From Immersiella caudata (taxonomy: Eukaryota > Ascomycota > Sordariomycetes > Sordariales > Lasiosphaeriaceae), in the NCBI GenBank assembly GCA_030512335.1, contig JAULSU010000002.1:5518001-5582000 (forward strand): 64,000 bases of DNA, given 5' to 3'. Of this stretch, positions 22,127 through 33,792 are shown in pieces. The position numbers were made by a program, and so were the translations under genes. The notes under the pieces are model-generated. The model made no database searches and was not told where the DNA came from. It saw only the letters and a program-made list of their open reading frames with translations. The stretch's first letter is position 1; every line of letters begins with the position of its first letter.

Positions 22127-23848
22127 ATGGCTTCAAATAGCGTTGCCAGCGGTGACGCAAAGCCAAAATACGGTCAGTTTCCCCTGTCGTTACCGTCGCT
22201 TTCCAGCGACAGTTTGCGCCTTTTTCATCTTCTTACTTCCTCTGCCCCTCATTCCCGTTGCCCCTCTGTACTGGCCATCTTCTTCACCCCTCCTGTTCCG
22301 CGATGAGTCCTCAGATCCCTGCAAAAGAGCGGTGGCTGAATACGTCCAAGAAAGAACGCAGTCACAGCCTGAGAATCCGTTCGCGGCTCTCATTCCGGAC
22401 CAGCAGATCGCCATCATCCCTTCCTTCACGCTTGAGTCAGGCGTGAAGCTGCGCAATGTCCCCGTTGCATACACAACTCGCGGCCAGCTCTCCCCGGAAG
22501 GCGACAACTGCATGGTCATCTGCCACGCTTTGACGGGCAGCGCTGATGTGTCCGACTGGTGGGGGCCTCTCCTCGGCGGACCAGGACGAGCCTTCGACAC
22601 CTCTCGCTTCTTCATCGTCTGCATGAACAGCTTGGGCAGCCCCTACGGCACCGCAAGTCCCGTTACCGCCAAGGACGGAAACCCGGAGCTGGGCCGATAC
22701 GGTCCTGAGTTCCCTCTTACGACCATCAGGGACGATGTCCAGTAAGCAGGCCCCCTTGTCCCTCATCGCCGTGATCGAGTTGTGTCTTACCACCCTCTAG
22801 GCTTCACCGGCTGCTACTCGATGACCTTGGCGTGAAACAAGTCGCAGCTGTAATCGGCGGCTCTCTTGGTGGAATGTTTGTCCTCGAGTGGGCGTATTTC
22901 GGCAAGGATTATGTTCGTTGCGTCGTGCCTATTGCCACGTCAAGCCGGCATAGCGCTTGGGGTATTAGCTGGGGTGAAGCCCAGCGCCAATCCATCTATG
23001 CGGACCCCAAGTATGACGACGGGTACTACTCTTTCTCCGATTCCCCCTCAACCGGCCTGGGCGCGGCGCGTATGTCCGCTCTGTTGACCTACCGGAGTCG
23101 AAATTCCTTTGAGGCTCGCTTCGGTCGAAACATCCCGGATCCGTCGCGCCGGCAGACGATCCGTGAACGACCTTCGCCGGCCACTCCCTCCGAGGCCCAC
23201 TTCCACATTCACAACGACGGCCACAAGTGGTCCCGTGAGCCACTCTCACGGACGGCCAGCGGCAACTTAAAGGGTGCGGCATCCCCAACAGGAGAAGCCG
23301 GGCCGAACGGTGCTGACACGCTCGACCCACAATTTCACGGCCCTCAGGGTGGAAGCTTGACCGGCGGTGAGGTGATACCAAAAGGATCAACATACTTCTC
23401 TGCCCAGTCGTACCTACGTTACCAGGGCGCGAAGTTCGTCAAGCGGTTCGACAGCAACTGCTACATCGCCATGACCCGGAAGCTCGACACACACGATGTA
23501 AGCCGAGACAGGGCTCCAACAATAGCAGAGGCGCTCGCCATGATTGAACAGCCGGTGCTGGTGCTCGGCATCGAAAGCGATGGCCTCTTCACCTTCGCCG
23601 AGCAAGAGGAACTGGCCGAGCACATCGAAAACGCGAAGCTGGAGCGGATAGACAGCCCGGAAGGCCACGATGCATTTTTGCTGCAGTTTGAGCAGGTGAA
23701 CCGATATATCCTAGGGTTTTTGCGAGAAGCCTTGCCAGATATCATGGACAAGGATGCCCAGGGCGTGGTGGTAGAGAGTGAGGTGGGCCAGTTGACGAAG
23801 AGCAGCACGTTTGGTGAGGCCGAAGTAGATGATATCACCGCATGGTAG
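22127..23848 (+). CDS. met2: homoserine O-acetyltransferase
   Basis: Exons 22127-22172, 22315-22741 and 22801-23848 give 506 residues. The enzyme moves acetyl from acetyl-CoA to L-homoserine, the activated step of methionine synthesis. It is an alpha/beta hydrolase fold: the N-terminal core has VAYTTRGQLSPEGDN and HALTGSADVSDWW, the nucleophile elbow is GGSLGGM with Ser about 179, and the acid and base fit Asp about 418 (GIESDGLF) and His about 447 (SPEGHDAF). A fungal-type insertion of about 90 polar residues lies between core and lid (about residues 260-350). The substrate-binding NSLGSPYGTASP motif is present. The second junction rebuilds the codon before LHRLLLDDLGVKQV. The first intron (142 bases, acceptor CCTCAG at 22314) was placed by frame and is less certain. 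The gene is divergent from THO2 and the small minus-strand ORF. Confidence 0.93.
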
Positions 23849-24459
23849 AGCTGCCAATAGAGCTTGCGGTTTCTTGGAGAATAACAAATATTGGATATTG
23901 ACAGGGACAGCCCAGATGGTGGTCCAGCCTCTATGTTGTGAACCTCCAGTTGTTAGTGGAAGTAACCGTTTATCTCTCTCGTATCTGTCTCCTGCCTAAC
24001 AGCATCGAAAAGGGATAGGACTGGCATGTAATGGGATCAGAAACGGGATCGATGTCAGCACGAAACACCTCTATAACCGAAAGGGGTTACAAAGGGACAG
24101 AAGCCATTTGCAGAAGGTTTGGTGCCCGTCCGTGAAACAGTCAGGAGAATATTCACAGAATCTTTACATAGCGGATAGTAAACGTTCGCAGAGACTATAA
24201 CAAGTTCAAGAAGTTTACATAGGTTTACATATCTTTACAGAAAGATTTGATCCTTCTTCGACCTAGTGAGAAACATGGCGATACCCAGGGGGGATGTGAA
24301 CCCTCTACAAAAGTGTTGGAACCCTGGGCTATAAGTCGGGTTCAATCCGGTTTTCACAAAGTCTTCTTGGGGTATATCCTAAATATGATCTCAAAACCAT
24401 GGTAAACACCTCTGAAGGCTGATTTGTTTGATAAATTCCACTGCTACCAACTCACTATC
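23849..24459. other. convergent intergenic region, no gene recognised
   Basis: About 610 bases between the ends of met2 (+) and the MIT-domain gene (-). A/T-richer than the coding flanks; no ORF, repeat or RNA gene is convincing. Confidence 0.6.
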
Positions 24460-25998
24460 CTAACGTGCTGGTGTGGACGGCTCTCCCTCCCCATTTGTGC
24501 TCCGTGCCCCCATTTTGGCCTTCGCACTCGCCTTCAGCGCCGCCCACCTCTCCCGATACTTCTCCAGGTTTTGCTGTAACTTAGCATAGTCTTTCTCGAG
24601 TGCCTCCATCTTCTGCATCGTCCTTGCCAACTGCTCCTCCACCTCCCTGTTCCGCCGCTTGAGCGCCTCATCACCCGGCCCTCCGCTAGAAGACATCGGT
24701 GACCCCGGTCTCTGCAGCCGAACACTCTGCGCCAATGCAAGATGAGCGCTCTGCGAGTTCAGCTCGAAGGCATGAAGACGTTTGCTCAGCTTGTCGATCA
24801 TCTCCTTGAGGCTGGCGTTCTCGGTGTGGAGTTCCTCCACCATGTTTTGGAGGCCTCTCTCGGTTTGGGTCTTCCCTGCGCGTTTCCGAAGCCCAGGCAA
24901 CACGGGCTGGGATTCCCGTGCGTCGACGAAGTCGTCTTCATCTTGGTCGTCTCCGAGGTCGGCGTCGTGCTGCGAGGCAGCTATCCGGCGCTTTTCCTTG
25001 TTCTCATGGTTGAGGATGCTTGCGTACGAGGCGGTGTGGCCGCTTGTGGGCACAAAGTAGAAGGAGTCGCCCCCGTGACCCCCTGGACCTCTGATCGCCT
25101 GTAGGGTCGCGCGAGAGAATATCTTGGATAGTTCTGGCTCTGATCCCGGTGGAGGCCTTTGTTGACGAGGTTTCCTTTGTGTTCCCTGCTCAGAGGGCGG
25201 TACGGGGGCTGCTTCGGAGGTTGTTGATTCCTCCGTTATCAGGGGTAAACCGGCAAATGCTAGCGGTGCGGAAAGCTTGCTGATGAGACCACCGAATGTG
25301 CTGTAAAATCTTGAGAAACCCTCATCGCCTGGGCTAGTAGTTGGAGAGGGTTCGCCGGATGCTACATCCTCCCTGATCCCCTGTTGGATTGGCGGCACCC
25401 AACTCGGTTTCCTCCCCTCTGCTATGTCAGAGCCCTTGTTTCTTAACGAGCCCTCCCTACGCGGGCGGGCTTCAAGGCTTCCAGGAGCTTGGTCGTTCGA
25501 GACACTGGGAGCTAGTGGCTGTCCGCGATATTTAGACTTGATACCTCTTGCTGAAGCTAGGTTGCTGGCGATAGACGACGAGAGCTCGCGACCAGGAGGA
25601 TATCTGCGCTGTTGTGAGAGGGTTGGGACAGGCTTTACTGGCGCAGTAGCTGCTGCCAAGTTGGTCCCTTTTGAGGGCGCCTTTATAGCCTTCGCTCGCT
25701 CATCCTGCTCGGCAGAAACATCCTTCTCGTCCTCCTCAGGAATATCGCTGTCGGCCGTGGACGTTTGACTTGGTGGGTCGACGGGGAGCTTCAAAAGCTC
25801 GGCAAGCCTTTTGTGATGTTGTTCCAAAAGGCGCAACGTTCGCAGGGCCTCGATACTGCCTGTGGATTTCGCAGCGTTCGAAAATTCGCCGGCCGCGAGT
25901 GCGTGCTCGGTGACAGCGGTCGTGGTATCGGAGAGCTGTGTGGCATTTGAAGCGGCTCGAGCGTGATCGTGGGCTTTGGTCAGGGGTGATGATTCCAT
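24460..25998 (-). CDS. MIT-like and coiled-coil protein, Atg38/NRBF2-like layout
   Basis: A single uninterrupted ORF of 512 residues. Residues about 1-75 are helical with the pattern of an MIT three-helix bundle (LTKAHDHARAAS, EHALAAGEFSNAAKSTGS, EALRTLRLLEQHHKRLAELL). The middle 250 residues are disordered and rich in Ser, Pro and Gly. Two coiled-coil stretches follow at about 375-405 (MVEELHTENASLKEMIDKL) and 440-495 (REVEEQLARTMQKMEALEKD). An N-terminal MIT plus a C-terminal coiled coil is the layout of Atg38/NRBF2, a subunit of the autophagy PI3-kinase complex I; the assignment is inference from architecture alone. Other MIT proteins of the ESCRT/Vps4 pathway are possible. The start is the first ATG. 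It is divergent from the Lam-type gene, with 830 bases between the two ATGs. Confidence 0.75.
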   Translation of the reverse strand: MESSPLTKAHDHARAASNATQLSDTTTAVTEHALAAGEFSNAAKSTGSIEALRTLRLLEQHHKRLAELLKLPVDPPSQTSTADSDIPEEDEKDVSAEQDERAKAIKAPSKGTNLAAATAPVKPVPTLSQQRRYPPGRELSSSIASNLASARGIKSKYRGQPLAPSVSNDQAPGSLEARPRREGSLRNKGSDIAEGRKPSWVPPIQQGIREDVASGEPSPTTSPGDEGFSRFYSTFGGLISKLSAPLAFAGLPLITEESTTSEAAPVPPSEQGTQRKPRQQRPPPGSEPELSKIFSRATLQAIRGPGGHGGDSFYFVPTSGHTASYASILNHENKEKRRIAASQHDADLGDDQDEDDFVDARESQPVLPGLRKRAGKTQTERGLQNMVEELHTENASLKEMIDKLSKRLHAFELNSQSAHLALAQSVRLQRPGSPMSSSGGPGDEALKRRNREVEEQLARTMQKMEALEKDYAKLQQNLEKYRERWAALKASAKAKMGARSTNGEGEPSTPAR

Positions 25999-26828
25999 TT
26001 CGCGGGGTAATCCGACATCGCGTGGGCGTAGACCCAGCCTCCGAAATGTTGCTTCGGTGTGCGCACGAACGAAATTTCATCCAAAAGTCTTAAAGTGGTT
26101 GCTGGATGGAGAAAACACTCCATTCGTGGATAGGTAGATAAAGTTAGGGTGCTGCCTGCAGCGGGGGTTGGTCAAGCGGACGAAGGTGGGGGCAGGAGCC
26201 GGGGTCATGAGTGTCTCCTCGACCAGTGCGAAATACAGCTTTGCACTGTCTTTGAAACCGTCATTTCAGGTATGTCGTTTTTCCAAAGCGACAGACTCAG
26301 TGGCCGCTTGGATTTCGAAAAACGTACCCAACAATTTGAATAACACTTAGACGGTATATATTTCGAGGTTGCAGTCAGGTAGTGACACGACCGAGGTTTA
26401 AGAGGAAGGCCGCGTGTGTACACACGGGATGCCTCCGCACGGCACAGCAGCGTGGTGGCTGCGGCATGGCCATATCTTATCAGCGACGAATCACTGGGCT
26501 GGCATGGAGCATAACCTAGAACTCAGGCAAACGAAACACCCGTGGCTGCTTCAAACATCAAACTGGCATCGCATTTCAACGTCTCCGACGACATCACCTT
26601 CAAAGTGAGCTTTTGAAATCTAACAATCAGCTCACCCGAGCTTTCTCTGTTCTGCGCAGACCCAGCACCAGCAAGCTTCCGATTGATTGCGCCGGAAACT
26701 GGCACACAGGCTTGGCAGCGACCCATGACGATGTCATAGCCTCTTTTCAAAGAGACCAGCGGAATCCCAGGTCCCAGGTTCAGCAAACCCAGCAACAACA
26801 CGTCTGTGGTAAATCGTGCTTTAAAACC
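25999..26828. promoter_or_regulatory. divergent promoter region between MIT-protein and Lam genes
   Basis: 830 bases separate the two divergent start codons. No convincing ORF or named motif was found; it must carry both promoters and leaders. Confidence 0.5.
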
Positions 26829-29800
26829 ATGGACAACAGCTCCAACGGCCTAGGAAAGCTTATTCCAAAGTCACTTGCGACTAAACGGCGGCGCAAGGCG
26901 TCTGAGACGGCCAGCAGCAACGATGATAGCACATCAGGGAAGGGGAGGAACATTACCAGCCACACAGCCGAGAGCGACAACGACGATGAGGGTAGCGGTT
27001 TAGGTGCCAACGATTCGGACCATGAATCGTAAGATTTTTTTTTTCTTCAGTACACCTAATTTGATTTCCTTGATGTCTATTTTCTTGACATGATTCGGGG
27101 ACGTCCCGACCGCGCAAGGCGGAAAGGGCCTTGGAAGCTTTCCACTTGCGTTGGCCGTGCTCACGACTGCGCCTTGGCGTTTCCCGCGTATCCCGCTGGC
27201 TGGACCAACCTTGCGTCACCTCCCCTTACGACATCAATCCTTCCTCCGCCGCATTGAGGCCGCACTTCTTTCACTCGCTCATTTCAGCTTGCTATCTTCT
27301 TCTTCTTCTTCTTCTTCTTCTGCATTGCCCCGCTGGGCACGACTGAGCTACTGACTGACCCGCGCCGACGCCAATCAGGTCTTCGCGCCCCACCGCCTCT
27401 ACGCATCCAAGTCAGATCGGACACCTGACGACGAATTCGCCCATCATAAGAGCTACACACAGAATCGAATCACTTCCCTCAGAGAGCCAGATATCTTCGC
27501 AGTCTCGGTCTTCAACCTTCAGCGGCAGCGAGAACAGCCTCGATTCCACAACCCCGTCTCTCCGGCCCAGCCAGACAGGCCTCACCCCCCCTCAGTCGCT
27601 GTCGAAGCAGTCGTCTGTTAGCAAGCTTCGGGACGTCTTCCGTTCGAGAAAGAGCACCGAGAAAAGCTCTAGCGAGGAAAGAAGCCCAAGGACGGTAGCT
27701 GCAGACAAGACAGTGGAACCGGTGCCGAACGCCACTCCGCTCGATACCGCTCCTCCGACTGCGGTCACACCGACGCCAAAAGCCGCATCATCCGAACGCA
27801 TCCGTCGCCTTTCGCGAAGTCAAAATATCGAACCATTGAAGCGGCCACCGCAGACTCCTCCGTCCGCCGAACTTGCTACACCTGTCATCGTCAACACCCC
27901 GCCCACTCCTACAGATCCCAATCATCCGGATCGCGCGGGTACCTCTACGGCCAGCCCGCACTCGAACTCTGATGCATCGCCAAAGGGGAACATGATCAAC
28001 CAGCGACGAGGGAGAGCTAGCTCCGGTGCTATTGGACCGAGCAAGCTGTCCGCCGTCACCGCCGCGCCGCTGACGCCGACACCTGAGAGTGGCTCTGCTA
28101 CGCCGAATAACCCGGCCACCACCTTCTTCTCATCCATGTTTTCGGCCGTCCAGAACACGGCCAACACACTAAGTAACACTATTACAAACGCTGGTATACA
28201 ACAAGGGGGGCTGAAACCTAGGCCCGCTTCCGTCAGGGAACAACAAGGCGAGAGAGACCAAGATAGCGTTGAGGTGGAATCGTCATCTGAAGCTTTGGCG
28301 GGGCCGTCGATGGACTCGAAGGAGCCGGCAGTAAAGACTCTGGGAATGGGCGATCTCAGTCTGAGTCAGCTGGGGATTGTGGAGGCGGCGAGCAATGCGC
28401 CCTCTCCCGTCGCCGCCAGATTCAACGAGTCGGACACCCGAGCGCGGTCAGAGTCTACGCCAGTGGACTCGTACGCGGCGCACTCCGACATTCCCTCGGA
28501 AGACTTCCAGCTCGCTCGTCCGATCTCTCTTTACGAACCTGCAGGCAGCGGAGACCGCACTCCGCCCCAGGGGAGCGTGTATGAGGGAAAGCCAGGCCTC
28601 CATCGCAGTGGTAGCATCCGCAGCGCGATCGGTAGGAGGAGGCAGCGAGGCAGCAGCACTGCAACCGGGAACACGGTAAGTGCGGCTATTGCCGCAGCTA
28701 ATGCTTCATTTGCCAACCCGGTTGCGCAGTCTAGCGCCCCTAAACTCACGGGATTTGCCGTTGCCACAAAGAAGCGGAATCGGGACTTTCACACACTTTT
28801 CAAGAGCGTACCAGATGATGACTACCTCATCGAAGACTACAGCTGCGCCCTGCAGCGGGAGATCCTTGCGCATGGCAGGCTGTATGTTTCAGAGGGTCAT
28901 TTGTGCTTCAGCAGCAACATCCTCGGCTGGGTTACGACGCTAGTGATGAGCTTTGATGAGATCGTCGCTGTCGAAAAGCGGAGCACAGCGCTTGTGTTCA
29001 AGAACGGCTTGGAGATTTCCACACTCCATGCAAAGCACATCTTTGCTTCCTTCACAAGCCGCGATACTACCTACGACCTCATCATCAAGATCTGGAAGCT
29101 CGGCCACCCCCACCTGCAGAGTTCGCTTAATGGTGTGCGTCTTGAGGAGCCGGGAGGTGACAGAACTGAAAAGATTGAGACCGAATCTGTAACGATATCG
29201 GTAGCCGGAAGCCAGAGTGTTTCGGCCTCTGATGAAGAGAGTGACGACGGGGACGACATCTACGACGAGGATGAAGATGATGACGAGGGTCCCGATACAA
29301 CCCAGATGACCGAGGCACCGCCGCCGGAAGGCCCTGTGGAGAAGGCCGTTGTGGCTCGGAAGGCATCGGGGGCCGTGGCGGCGCCTATGGAGAAGCAAGA
29401 AGAGGGTGCGCCGGCTAACGGTGCGGCCGACTTCCCCGGTCCCGCCACTCATGCGCCCACGGACTGTGGAGATGCTGCCACGCATTACGACAAGATCTTG
29501 GGGGATGACGTCGTCCCGGCACCACTAGGAAAGGTCTACGATCTTCTCTTTGGTCCTGCGTCAGCCGCCTGGATGAGTAAATGGCTCTCAGTGGACCAGA
29601 AGTGTATGGACATTCAGATGGAAGACAAGCGAGGGCTCACCGACGAGGTTAAGACTCGTACGTTCTCGTACATCAAGCCACTGAACGGCGCCATTGGGCC
29701 CAAGCAAACCAAGTGCATCGTAACTGAGCAGCTCGAGAATGCCGATTTCGAGAAGGCCGTCAACGTTCTCTGCAGCACTCAGAACCCAGATGTTCCCAAC

Positions 29801-30623
29801 GGCAACATATTCGTCGTGAAGACCAAGTATTGTCTCACCTGGGCTGAAAATAACTCGACCCGTATTCAAATCAACTGCACCATTGAGTGGTCTGGCAAGA
29901 GCTGGCTCAAAGGTATGTGCTGTTCGCTGAATTGTGAGGCCATTGCTGACGTATGTCCCAGGTGCAATTGAAAGAGGTGCAAACGATGGCCAAACGCAAT
30001 ATGCAAAGGACCTTTTCGCAAGTTTAAAGGCTGCAGTTTCATCACGGCCAAGATCGGGAGTCCCAGCGCTCAATGGTGTCAAAGGGAAGAAGCGTCTTCG
30101 CAAGGGCAAGTCTGCGCAAACGTCAAATACAGCCAGCGACGCAGAAGGTCTCTCCAAAACGTCGACGAAAAGCAACTGGGGCATGCTTGAACCTCTCCAA
30201 CCCCTCCTCAGCCCAGTTATCGACATCATTAAGCCAGTCCTCACTGGGAATGTTGTCTATGGCTTATTGGTCGGGCTGTTGGTGGCCACTTGGTTTGGAT
30301 TTGGCTCCAACAGGCAACCGACGACGCCTTACGGCCGCGATCTCGGGTATGCCGGATATCCCCAACGGCTGGCTGCATACGAGGAGATGTGGAGGTCAGA
30401 AGAGAGCGACATGTGGGACTGGATAGAAGAGAGGACGGGGATAGACCGACTAGGGGGAGAGCCGCTGCAAGTGCGCAGGAAGGCTGGTGTTGAAGCGAGG
30501 ACGGTGGAGGACAAGCTACGGGAGGAGAAAATGGACGAAAGAGAGATCAAGGAAGCCATCAGGGTCACTGAAGAGCACCTGAGGGTTCTCAAAGGGGTGA
30601 TTGAGAGAGGAGAGAGTAGGTAG
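26829..30623 (+). CDS. GRAM-VASt sterol-transfer protein of the Lam/Ysp2 (Aster) family
   Basis: Exons 26829-27028, 27379-29912 and 29962-30623 give 1,131 residues. The N-terminus is basic (GKLIPKSLATKRRRK) and then disordered. Residues about 530-640 form a GRAM/PH-like domain (RDFHTLFKSVPDDDYLIEDY, LYVSEGHLCFSSNILGW). After an acidic linker, about 775-930 form the VASt/START-like lipid-binding domain (VYDLLFGPASAAWMSKWL, VKTRTFSYIKPLNGAIGPKQ). A single membrane anchor lies at about 1008-1027 (VVYGLLVGLLVATWFGFG), followed by a short charged tail. Yeast Ysp2/Lam proteins sit in the ER at contacts with the plasma membrane and move ergosterol between membranes; the same role is inferred. Intron 1 is long (350 bases) and contains a CTT microsatellite; its phase fits exactly. 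The ATG at 26829 was preferred to the upstream in-frame codons because the family opens this way. Confidence 0.9.
27295..27321 (+). repeat. CTT trinucleotide repeat in an intron
   Basis: About nine TCT/CTT units in the 3' half of the first intron of the Lam-type gene, upstream of the branch-like CTGAC and the acceptor at 27378. It may act simply as a long pyrimidine tract. Confidence 0.85.
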
Positions 30624-33600
30624 AGCTGATGGGACACCAAAATCAATGACACGGCAGCGCCATGGGGCTCTCTTAGTGTATCATTACATTCATGGTGTAC
30701 GGATGTAGACCTGTAGCATATCATGGAATGGGGAGTCAATTGGCAGCACTTATTTCCAAAATCGAAGACACTTCAAACCCATGACGTTCACCGGAGGCAA
30801 CCAACCCGCCATCAGGCCAGTCCAGACCTTCCCCTCCCATCTCGAATCGTGGAGCCGCAACAAAGCCGATCCCAATTTCGATCCTAAAGGCCCGTACTTC
30901 CGAACGCACACGCAACATCGGCGCAGTCCAACCCAGCAAACATCTACCCTTACTCCTCTGTCCTACTCAAATTGATACGTGCCATGCCTCCGCTGGCATT
31001 ACACGCATGTGGTTCTCGCGGTGCACGAGGACACGGTGGAGCCCATCATCGTGCTGTGCAGCAAAAAACGACAGGGAAAAAGTTCCGATTTATATGGGTG
31101 CACGGCATGCATTGGTTCGTCTTGCTTTGACTGGATGTAGGACGGGTATGGGGGGGATGGGGGTCGATGTTACGGTGGAATTTTATTGAATCTGCGAGCG
31201 ATGCGGTGGAAGTGCGGATGGGGGCCTGGAGGTTGTGCGAGGTGGAGGGGATGTCGTATTGATGGGGAATGGCTAGTGTTTGGTTGCACTGCAGGGGGGT
31301 GGGTGGTGGGTTAGAGTGGTTTGTATAGTGTAAGTAGGTGGCCGTTCCTGCAGCTGTGAGGTGGGGGTTGGGAGGCGAGAATTGGGATGATGGGTTTGGA
31401 GGAGCTGGAGTTGGGGAGAGGGGAATGGGATGAGGTGAGTTGAGGTGAGGTCCGTGAGATCGGTGATAAGATGTGGCGGTGGTGTTGGGAGAGGGTCCTT
31501 GAACACGGAGAAAAAGGGGTTTGTTGCCGTGTGGGAGGATCCGTGGTTTTGTGGTGTTCGGCTGGCAGGCCGGGCGGGTTGGCGGCCCACCCCCTGCAGG
31601 ATTGAAACTTCAAACATCACATCCAGATGTGTGGTTGCGACTTTTCTTGGAGGTGCGATGTCTTGTCTTGTTTGTCTGGTACTGGTTGACCCCCGAGACA
31701 CATGGCAGTCCCAAGCCGAGACACAGTGTAACTGGTGACATGAGGATTCAGGTTAAAAATGGATTGTCATGGAATGGAGACGTGGGTTGGTTTCCAATGC
31801 CACGAGGGAAATGGAACCACGGGCGTAGGAGAGCACAAGCCAGACACCGTGGGGCTTCTGAGTGGTTCCTTCCCTGTGCAGTGCAATCGTAAGCTCCAGC
31901 AGAAAGTCGGCGCAAAATATCAATGCGTGGACTCCATGAATCGGACGATGCGGCGCTGCTATTGACTGTTCCCGCTGGCTGTCACTGCTGCTGCCATCGC
32001 ATGCGTACAAGTCATCGAGGTGGATGTCCGAATGAAAAGGGGTCTTAGACACACGCTCCGCGAACCGCAAAACGCGGGGTGGAATCTGGAGAGCCGGAAT
32101 TTGGAGCGTCCAGTGGAGCAAAGGCCCCTCTTGCAACGACTGACGTCCATCATACCTGCGGTACCTTGCCTCGATGATGGACGGTTGCGCGATGAAGTTT
32201 TTTCTCGTGATCAACACCTCCGCAATGTTTCCGACCAGAGGTAAGAACCCGGATCCTGGGATTGTTTAGCGATCCTTATCAACGCCGCTCCTTCAAGCCA
32301 TGGATGCGAATGCCTGGCGCGCCTGGGACGGCTCACTGTGCGTAAGCAACAGGGCTGATCACCCCAGGGCACTTCGGGCTGCCTGACACGGCGCGCCATC
32401 ACCAGCGAGGCGCTGAGCCAGGCCTCAGCCAGGGATCAGCGTGGCTTGTCACGGAAAGTTTTGAGCTCGCGGGACGGCTCCCATTCGTTGGAGAGCTCCG
32501 GACCTGGGAATTGCTCCCACTTTGCTTCCAACGGCGCCACCACCTGGCAGGTGACCAGTGGCGACCAGGGGTTGTAATCCAATTTTGTTATGTTTTTCTT
32601 TCCTTTTTCGCTTATTTTTTCACAGCTGCTTTTATTCCCCCCTGGCTCTTATCGTGGGGTGCAAATGTCTCGCCGGTCCGATTGACCATGGCAGGCCGCC
32701 GCGCATCGCATCATGGTTAGCGAGGCACCAGGCGAACCTTCGCGCGAGACTCGAGCTCAGCAGAGTTCTGGCCGTGCTGCTCTCCGTGCCGCTACGCAGT
32801 AGGCAGGCGCGAGAAAGATGTGCAGACGACACAGTTACGGACCTGGACTGCGCAGCGATAGGGGGACAGGGGCCAATCTGCGCTTTGGCGCGGAAGTACC
32901 GAGATGTCTCGACGAAACGCCAGCTCTGCCATTGTTTCCGCCCGTGCAGGGGGTCTAGGAGAGGGGGCAACACGGTTATTGAGGAAACATGGTTGGCTCA
33001 CCCAAGGGGGGAACTTCGAGTCGTCGCACATTTCATTTTCATGTTTCCTTCCTCCCCGCTATCCGCTTCTCGCTTCCGGGCTCGTCCTCTTGCTGGTTGT
33101 CTGGTGGCCCAGTCAGCCGGTTGTCTGTCCTCCTGCGAAATAAATTGCACTTTCTCAGCACGTCTGCACTATTCAATTTATATATATCAAGCCCCGGTGC
33201 CCGCTCGTTAGGCCCCGCGTTGCCTCGTGGCTCTTGAACCCCCCCTCGTTTCTCCCATCGCTTCTGCAACTCTGGGGCACCGCGACACGGACGGGCAGGT
33301 GAGCTCTGACGTATATTCGGCAGTCTGTCGCTATAATTTGTGCCCTCTGCCCACTCCTGTTCGAGGGTTGCGTGCATTGCGGTCCCGTGAGCTGCGAGTG
33401 CGGGAACTCGACGCGCCTTCCTGTTTTGCTTACACTCGACACGCGCCTGCATTGTTTCCAGGCTGCCGCCCCTCCTTATTCAACCTGCCTCCGCGACGAC
33501 ACCCCGCCGGTTTCTTTATTGTTTTATTCAGTTGGCTACTGTGCCTCGTCGTGTCCCTCGCGGATCCACATTCGCTTTTTGACGTCTAGAGCCCTGGCCA

Positions 33601-33792
33601 TATCGAGAGACCGCCTTTCCGGGGTCCATCACAGCAGCAGGTCCATGCTTTGTGAGCTGGCTCACCTCGCCAATGCCTTCCGTACGAGGCCTTGAGCTCC
33701 ACGACGCTCAGAAACAAACTGCGGCTTTACCCACAAAGATTTGAGCGGTGTTAGCCCGCATTTACCCGTCGTTGACGGCACCGGATCACCAC
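30624..33792. other. 3.2 kb without a confirmed gene
   Basis: Two short stretches look weakly coding: plus strand 30781-30975 (64 codons from ATG, opening MTFTGGNQPAIRPVQTFPSH) and minus strand about 31080-31300 (QYDIPSTSHNLQAP, LADSIKFHRN), but neither has a full gene model. About 31,300-31,500 is pyrimidine-rich on the minus strand, like a leader. The last kilobase is pyrimidine-rich on the plus strand and is probably the leader of the PH-domain gene. Confidence 0.45.

Noticed and set aside
24325..24365. GGGTTCAATCC with a weak stem, T-arm-like
   Set aside because: The rest of a tRNA cannot be built upstream; probably chance in the intergenic region.
32558..33211. 217-codon plus-strand ORF
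   Set aside because: No motif; it overlaps several other ORFs in the presumed promoter and leader of the PH-domain gene.
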